From: Lampris incognitus
Taxonomy: Eukaryota > Chordata > Actinopteri > Lampriformes > Lampridae
Length of the DNA stretch: 64,000 nucleotides
Direction: 5' to 3'
Assembly: GCF_029633865.1 (NCBI RefSeq)
Contig: NC_079220.1
Span: forward strand, 60,008,077 to 60,072,076
Below the pieces are notes generated by a model. That model was not told the DNA's origin and made no database searches. It saw only the letters and a list, made by a program, of their open reading frames with translations. Positions 58,116 through 64,000 of the stretch are shown piece by piece (positions within the stretch are counted from its first letter, which is position 1; each line of letters opens with the position of its first letter). The translations under genes and the position numbers were made by a program.

Positions 58116-59739
58116 TCACTCCGAGAAGCTCAATATTATCCATCAGAAAAGCCATTGCCGTGGTTAGCTTGGCTGCTGTGAAGAGTTTGACTCTATTGCT
58201 GTGGTATTCTGTGTGCGATTGTCTGCCTGAGCTGATAAAACCCTTACACTAAGCGAAACATATCGAAAGAGCCGTCCATTAATTTTATCCAAGAATTTCA
58301 CTCCGAGAAGCTTGGTACTTTCCATCAGAAATGCCATTGCTGTGGTTAGCTTAGCTACTGCGAAGAGTTCGTCTCTGTTGCTGTGATATTCTCTGTGCGA
58401 TTGTCTGCCTGAGCTGATAAAACCGTTACACTAAGCGAAACCTATAGAAAGAAACGTCCATTAATTTTATCCAAGACTTTCACTCCGAGAAGCTTGGTAC
58501 TTTCCATCAGAATTGCCGTGGTTAGCTTGGCTACTGCGAAGAGTTAGTCTCTGTTGCTGTGGTATTCTCTGTGCGATTGTCTGCCTGAGCTGATAAAACC
58601 CTTACACTAAGCGAAACATATAAAAAGAGCCGTCCATTAATTCTATCCAAGACTTTCACTCCGAGAAGCTTGGTACTTTCCATCAGAAATACTATTGGCG
58701 TGGTTAGCTTGGCTACTGCAGAGAGTTGGTCTCTGTTGCTGTGGTATTCTCTGTGCGATTGTCTGCCTCAGCTGATAAAACCCTTACCCTTAGCGAAACA
58801 TAGAAAGAGCCATCCAGTAATTTTATCTAAAACTTTCGCTTCGAGAAGCTTGGTCCTTCCATCAGAAATGCCATTGCTGTGGTTAGCTTGGCTACTGCGA
58901 AGAGTTAGTTTCTGTTGCTGTGGTATTCTCTGTGCCATTGTCTGCCTGAGCTGATAAAACCCTTGCACTAAGCGAAACATAGAAAGGGCCGTCCCTTAAT
59001 TTTATTCAAGACTTTCACTCTGAGAAGCTTGGTACTTTCCATCAGAAATGCCATTGCCGTGGTTAGCTTGGCTACTGCGAAGACTTAGTCTCTGTTGCTG
59101 TGCGATTGTCTGCCTGAGCTGATAAAACCCTTACACTAAGCGAAACATATAGAAAGAAACGTCCATTAATTTTATCCAAGACTTTCACTCCGAGAAGCTT
59201 GGTACTTAACATCAGAAATGCCATTGCTGTGGTTAGCTTGGCTACTACGAAGAGTTAGTCTCTGTTACTGTGGTATTCTCTGTGCGATTGTCTGTCTGAG
59301 CTGATAAAACCCTTACACTAAGCGAAACATAGAGCCGTCCATTAATTTTATCCAAGACTTTCACTCCAAGAAGCTTGGTACTTTTCATCAGAAATGCCAT
59401 TGCTGTGGTTAGCTTGGCCACTGCTAAGAGTTATTCTCTGTTGTGGTATTTTTTTTGTGGGATTGTCTGCCTGAGCAGATAAGCCCTAACCCAAACCTTA
59501 TCTCAAGTGAAACATGTAGAAAGCTCTCTTTGTTCATTTTATGCAAAACTTTTATTCTGAAAAGCTCAGTACTTTCCATCAGAAATACCATTGCCGTGGT
59601 TAGCTTGGCTACTGCGACGAGTTGATGTCTTGCTGTGGTATTCTCTGTAGGATTGTGTGCCAAAGCAGATGAAACCCTTGCCCCAACCCTAATCGAAAGA
59701 TATAGAGCCATCCGTTACGTTCAGCTAAACCTAATCCTA

Positions 59740-60330
59740 TTTTCGGGGATAAGTTCTTTAGTTTTATCGTGAGAAATGTTTTTCTAAAGTGAGTCCCGCC
59801 ACCCACGATGATGAGCTGGGGTGCTTCTTCCTGAGCGCTAAGCGGGTACAGAGAAGTGGTTTAATCACAAGCTCTGTGCTTTAGATGATGTTCAATGTTC
59901 CTTTCATGGGAGCATCAAGAGAAGGAGCATGTTCTGAGTGGTAAAAAGGACAAAAGTGCAGAAATTCATCAATTTGATCTAACCCTAAACCTTAGTTTTA
60001 ACTCTTAAAACATTAAATTGCAATTGCAGAAAAGTTCAATTTAAAAAAAACAAAACAAACAAAAAACACTTGTATTGTTTCAAACCCCACCAACAACTTT
60101 TCAAGTTTAAAACGGGATAAAGTAATCAAGATATAAGACAATGGGACATCAGTTGTAACGACTAAACACCCAAATTGCCCCTAGACTTAACCAATCAAAC
60201 TCTATCCCTAACCCTAATCCTTTGGGTATTTCTAATCCAGCACTTGGGCATTGGCGGAGGTGCTCAGTTGACATGTGTTGGCTCTGGCATTCAACCCTAA
60301 CCATAAAGTTAACCTAGTATTTTCAATCTG
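59740..60330 (+). repeat. Satellite spacer cassette, long ancestral-like form
   Basis: Full spacer without the inverted monomer, from GAAATGTTTTTCTAAAGTGA through GCGGGTACAGAGAAGTGGTT to TCTGGCATTCAACCC. Marks a diverged patch (59410-60340) between homogenised blocks. Confidence 0.8.
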
Positions 60331-60779
60331 AAATGCCCTTGCCGTGGTTAGCTTGGCTACTGCGAAGAGTTGGTCTCTGTTGCTGTGGTATTCTCTGTGC
60401 GATTGTCTGCCTGAGCTGATAAAACCCTTACACTAAGCGAAACTTATAGAAAGAGCCGTCCATTAATTTTATCCAAGACTTTCACTCCGAGAAACTTGGT
60501 ACTTTCCATCAGAAATGCTGTTGCCGTGGTTAGCTTGGCTACCGCGAAGAGTTGGTCTCTGTTAATGTGGGGTTTTCTGTTGGATTTGCTGCCTGAGCAG
60601 ATAAAACCTTTACCCTAATACAAACCCCAACCCAAACGTGTTGAAAGAGCCGTCTGTTAGTTTTATCCAAATCTTGCATACCGAGAAGCTCTGTACTTTC
60701 CATCAGAAATGTTATTGTTAGCTTGGCAACCTCCAAGACAGTGTCTGTTGCTATGGTATTATTTGTGGGATTAATTCTT

Positions 60780-60930
60780 ATCAGGAGCCAAGCTAACCAC
60801 GGCAATGGTATATCTGGTGTTTCGGAGCTTTTGGTTCAGATATAATTAGCGGCTGGCTCTTTCTACATCTTTTTGTAAGGGTTGGGATAGGTTTAGCATA
60901 AGGGTTTTATCTGCTTAGGCAGACAGTGTC
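60780..60930 (-). repeat. Inverted satellite monomer fragment
   Basis: GGAGCCAAGCTAACCACGGC and AAGGGTTTTATCTGCTTAGG run opposite to the array. Confidence 0.7.
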
Positions 60931-62780
60931 TGTTGCTATTGTGTTTCTGCGGGATTTTCCGACTGAACAGATAAAACCCTTACTATAAGTGAAATATGTA
61001 GAATAGCCGTTCATTAACTTTATCCACAAGTTTCACTGCAAGAAACTTGATACTTTAAATCAGGAATGCCAGTGCCGTAGTTAGCTTTGTTACCACGAAG
61101 AGTTAGTCTCTGTTGCTATGGTATTTCTGCGGGATTGTCCGACTGCACAGATAAAACCCTTACCATAAATGAAACATTTAGAAAGAGGCGTCCATTAATT
61201 TTACCCAAAATTTTCACTCCGAGAAGCTTGGTACTTTCCATCAGTACTGCCATTTAAGTAGTTAGTTTGGCTACTACGAAGAGTTAGACTCTGTTGTTGT
61301 GGTGTTCTCTGTGTTACTGTCTGCCTGAGCTGATAAAACCCTTACACTAAGCGAAACATGTAGAAAGAGCTGTCCACTAATTTTATCCAAAACTTTCACT
61401 CCGAGAAGCTTGGTACTTTCCTTCAGTAATGCCATTGCCCTGGTTTGCTTGGCTACCACAAAGAGTTAGTCTCTCTTGCTGTTGTATTTCTGCGGGATTG
61501 TCTGTCTGAACAGATAAAACCCTTACTATAAATTAAACATTTAGAAAGAGCCGTCCATTAATATTATCCAAAACTTTCACTCCAAGAAGCTTGGTACTTT
61601 CCATCAGGAATGCTATTGCCGTAGTTGGCTACTACGAAGAGTTAGTCTCTGTTGCTGTGGTATTCTCTGTGCGATTGTCTGCCTGAGCTGATAAAACCCT
61701 TACACTAAGCGAAACATATCGAAAGAGCCTTCCATTAATTTTATCCAAGACTTTCACTCCGAGAAGCTTGGTACTTTCCATCAGAAATGCCATTGCCGTG
61801 GTTAGCTTGGCTTCTGCGAAGAGTTGGTCTCTGTTGCTGTGCGATTGTCTGCCTGAGCTGATAAAACCCTTACACTAAGCGAAACATATAGAAAGAAACG
61901 TCCATTAATTTTATCCAAGACTTTCACTCCGAGAAGCTTGGTACTTTCCATCAGAATTGCCGTGGTTAGCTTGGCTACTGCGAAGAGTTAGTCTCTGTTG
62001 CTGTGGTATTCTCTGTGCGATTGTCTGCCTGAGCTGATGAAACCCTTACACTAAGCGAAACATATAAAAAGAGCCGTCCATTAATTCTATCCAAGACTTT
62101 CACTCCGAGAAGCTTGGTACTTTCCATCAGAAATACTATTGGCGTGGTTAGCTTGGCTACTGCAGAGAGTTAGTCTCTGTTGCTGTGGTATTCTCTGTGC
62201 GATTGTCTGCCTCAGCTGATAAAACCCTTACCCTAAGCGAAACATAAAGAGCCGTCCATTAATTTTATCTAAAACTTTCGCTTCGAGAAGCTTGGTCCTT
62301 CCATCAGAAATGCCATTGCTGTGGTTAGCTTGGCTACTGCGAAGAGTTAGTCTCTGTTGCTGTGCGATTGTTTGCCTGAGCTGATAAAACCCTTACACTA
62401 AGCGAAACCTATAGAAAGAAACGTCCATTAATTTTATCCAAGACTTTCACTCCGAGAAGCATGGTACTTTCCATCACAAATGCCATTGTCATGGTTAGCT
62501 TGGCTATTGCGAAGACTTGGTCTCTGTTGCTGTGGTATTCTCTTTGCGATTGTCTGCCTGAGCTGATAAAACCCTTACACTAAGCGAAACATATAAAAAG
62601 AAACGTCCATTAATTTTATCCAAGACTTTCACTCCGAGAAGCTTGGCACTTTCTCTCAGAAATGCCATTGCCGTTGTTAGCTTGGCTACTGCGAAGAGTT
62701 AGTCTCTGTTGCTCTGGTATTCTCTGTGCGATTGTCTGCCTGAGCTGATAAAACCCTTTCACTAAGCGAAACATGTAGAA

Positions 62781-62855
62781 AGAGCCATCTTGTTCTACAT
62801 TTTTCAGTCAGATTTGGTGTACGGTTATGGTCAGCAACAGAGACTGTCTGCCTGT
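62781..62855 (+). repeat. Short cassette start only
   Basis: GAGCCATCTTGTTCTACATT then GGTTATGGTCAGCAACAGAG, returning at once to direct monomers. Confidence 0.75.
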
Positions 62856-63612
62856 GCAGATAAAACCCTTACACTCAGCGAAACCTATAGAAAGAGCCGT
62901 CCATTAATTCTATCCAAGACTAACTCCGAGAAGCTTGGTACTTTCCATCAGAAATGCCATTGCCGTGGTTAGCTTGGCTACTGCGAAGAGTTGGTCTCTG
63001 TTGCCCTGGTATTCTCTGTGCGATTGTCTGCCTGAGCTGATAAAACCTTTACACTAAGCAAAACATATAGAAAGAAACTTCCATTAATTTTATCCAAGAC
63101 TTTCACCCCGAGAAGCTTGGTACTTAACATCAAATACTATTGGCGTGGTTAGCTTGGCTACTGCGAAGAGTTCGTCTCTGTTGCTGTGGTATTCTCTGTG
63201 CGATTGTCTGCCTGAGCTGATAAAACCCTTACCCTAAGCGAAACATAGAAAGAGCCGTCCAGTAATTTTATCTAAAACTTTCGCTTCGAGAAGCTTGGTC
63301 CTTCCATCAGAAATGCCATTGCTGTGGTTAGCTTGGCTACTGCGAAGAGTTCGTCTCTGTTGCTGTGGTATTCTCTGTGCGATTGTCTGCCTGAGCTGAT
63401 AAAACCCTTACACTAAGCGAAACATATAGAAAGAGCCGTCCATTAATTCTATCCAAGACTTTCACTCCGAGAAGCTTGGTACTTTCCATCAGAAATGCCA
63501 TTGCCGTGGTTAGCTTGGCTACTGCGAAGAGTTAGTTTCTGTTGCTCTGGTATTCTCTGTGCGATTGTCTGCCTCAGCTGATAAAACCCATACCCTAAGC
63601 GAAACATGTAGA

Positions 63613-64000
63613 AAGAGCCATCTTGTTCTATATTTTTCAGTCAGGGTTGGTGTAGGGTTATGGTCAGCAACAGAGACTGTCTGCCTGTGCAGATAAAACC
63701 GTTATACTAAATCTATCCCAACCCTTTAAAATGTAGAAAGAGCCATCTGTTAATTGTGTACAAACCGAAAGCTCCAAGACACTCAGTATTTCCCATCAGA
63801 AATGCCATTTTCGTGGTTAGCTTGACTCCTGCTAAGAATTAATCCCACAAAGAATACCATAGTAACAGAGACTGTTTTGGCGGTTGCCAAGCTAACCACT
63901 GCAGGCATTTCTGATGGAAAGTACAGAGCTTCTCGGTGTGAAAGGTTTGGATAAATTTGACGGATAGCTCATTCTACATTTGTTTTTGTTTTTTTTTTTT
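63613..64000 (+). repeat. Satellite cassette, cut by the window end
   Basis: Same start, half-monomer and inverted monomer as 47202-47580; ends in the T run at the last base. Confidence 0.88.

Larger units (their letters stand above)
37340..64000 (+). repeat. Satellite array, ~180-bp monomer, open at the window edge
   Basis: More than 100 direct copies of a unit of the form CTTGGTACTTTCCATCAGAA, ATGCCATTGCCGTGGTTAGC, TTGGCTACTGCGAAGAGTTA, GTCTCTGTTGCTGTGGTATT, CTCTGTGCGATTGTCTGCCT, GAGCTGATAAAACCCTTACA, CTAAGCGAAACATATAGAAA, GAGCCGTCCATTAATTTTAT, CCAAGACTTTCACTCCGAGA. Exact spacing is 180 bp, e.g. 46201 to 46381; a shorter variant of about 160 bp lacks the TGGTATTCTCTG section. It shows no coding signal. 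Organisation resembles centromeric or pericentromeric satellite DNA, but location cannot be read from sequence. Confidence 0.95.

Noticed and set aside
37340-64000. CRISPR-like regular repeats
   Set aside because: The genome is eukaryotic, and monomers are contiguous ~180-bp satellites without unique spacers.
37340-64000. CENP-B box in the satellite monomer
   Set aside because: No motif matching the 17-bp CENP-B box was seen in the common monomer forms.

Overview
The window looks like nuclear DNA of a ray-finned (teleost) fish. The evidence is spliced vertebrate exons, a tRNA-headed SINE, L2-, L1- and RTE-type LINEs, a Penelope-like element, hAT elements and MITEs. All of these are familiar in teleosts, and host coding sequence is sparse. 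I ran no searches; identities come from reading translations and recalling families.

Region 1 (1-20.0 kb) is the 3' part of a plus-strand host gene, nacc2 (BTB/BEN-domain transcriptional repressor). An internal exon (8494-8591) and the last coding exon (18942-19252) join in phase across a 10.35-kb intron. Upstream sequence holds an L2-type LINE (minus) broken by a SINE with a 15-bp target duplication and by a BED-finger hAT element. It also holds an RTE LINE fragment, a Penelope-like remnant and a hAT MITE. The intron holds a MITE, a near full-length dead RTE LINE and a 5.3-kb L1-like LINE flanked by a 16-bp target duplication.

Region 2 (20.0-37.3 kb) is intergenic or poorly known. It has a 1.6-kb non-autonomous hAT with an alternating 101-bp tandem repeat, a perfect 30-bp hairpin, microsatellites, a second MITE and a second SINE. 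A second long RTE copy lies next to an exon with a SWIM zinc-finger motif. Unrecognised exon-like blocks lie on both strands at 31.3-32.8 kb. Further on are tRNA-like palindromic elements, a 50-bp-TIR MITE inside a minisatellite, and a broken Ty3/gypsy-like LTR fossil.

Region 3 (37.3-64.0 kb) is a satellite array that runs past the window edge. The basic monomer is about 180 bp. Monomers form a 1,052-bp higher-order unit and larger near-identical duplications (shifts of 7,472 and 5,377 bp). They are punctuated by about 760-bp cassettes that carry an inverted monomer able to form a hairpin. The left edge is degenerate and the centre is homogenised.

The most unusual signal is a 165-base T-desert (13654-13818) inside the 3' part of the intronic L1. 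It is a palindromic tRNA-like element in which almost every T expected from two related copies is C. On the L1 sense strand this is A-to-G in both hairpin arms, the pattern expected if L1 RNA was A-to-I edited and then reverse transcribed.
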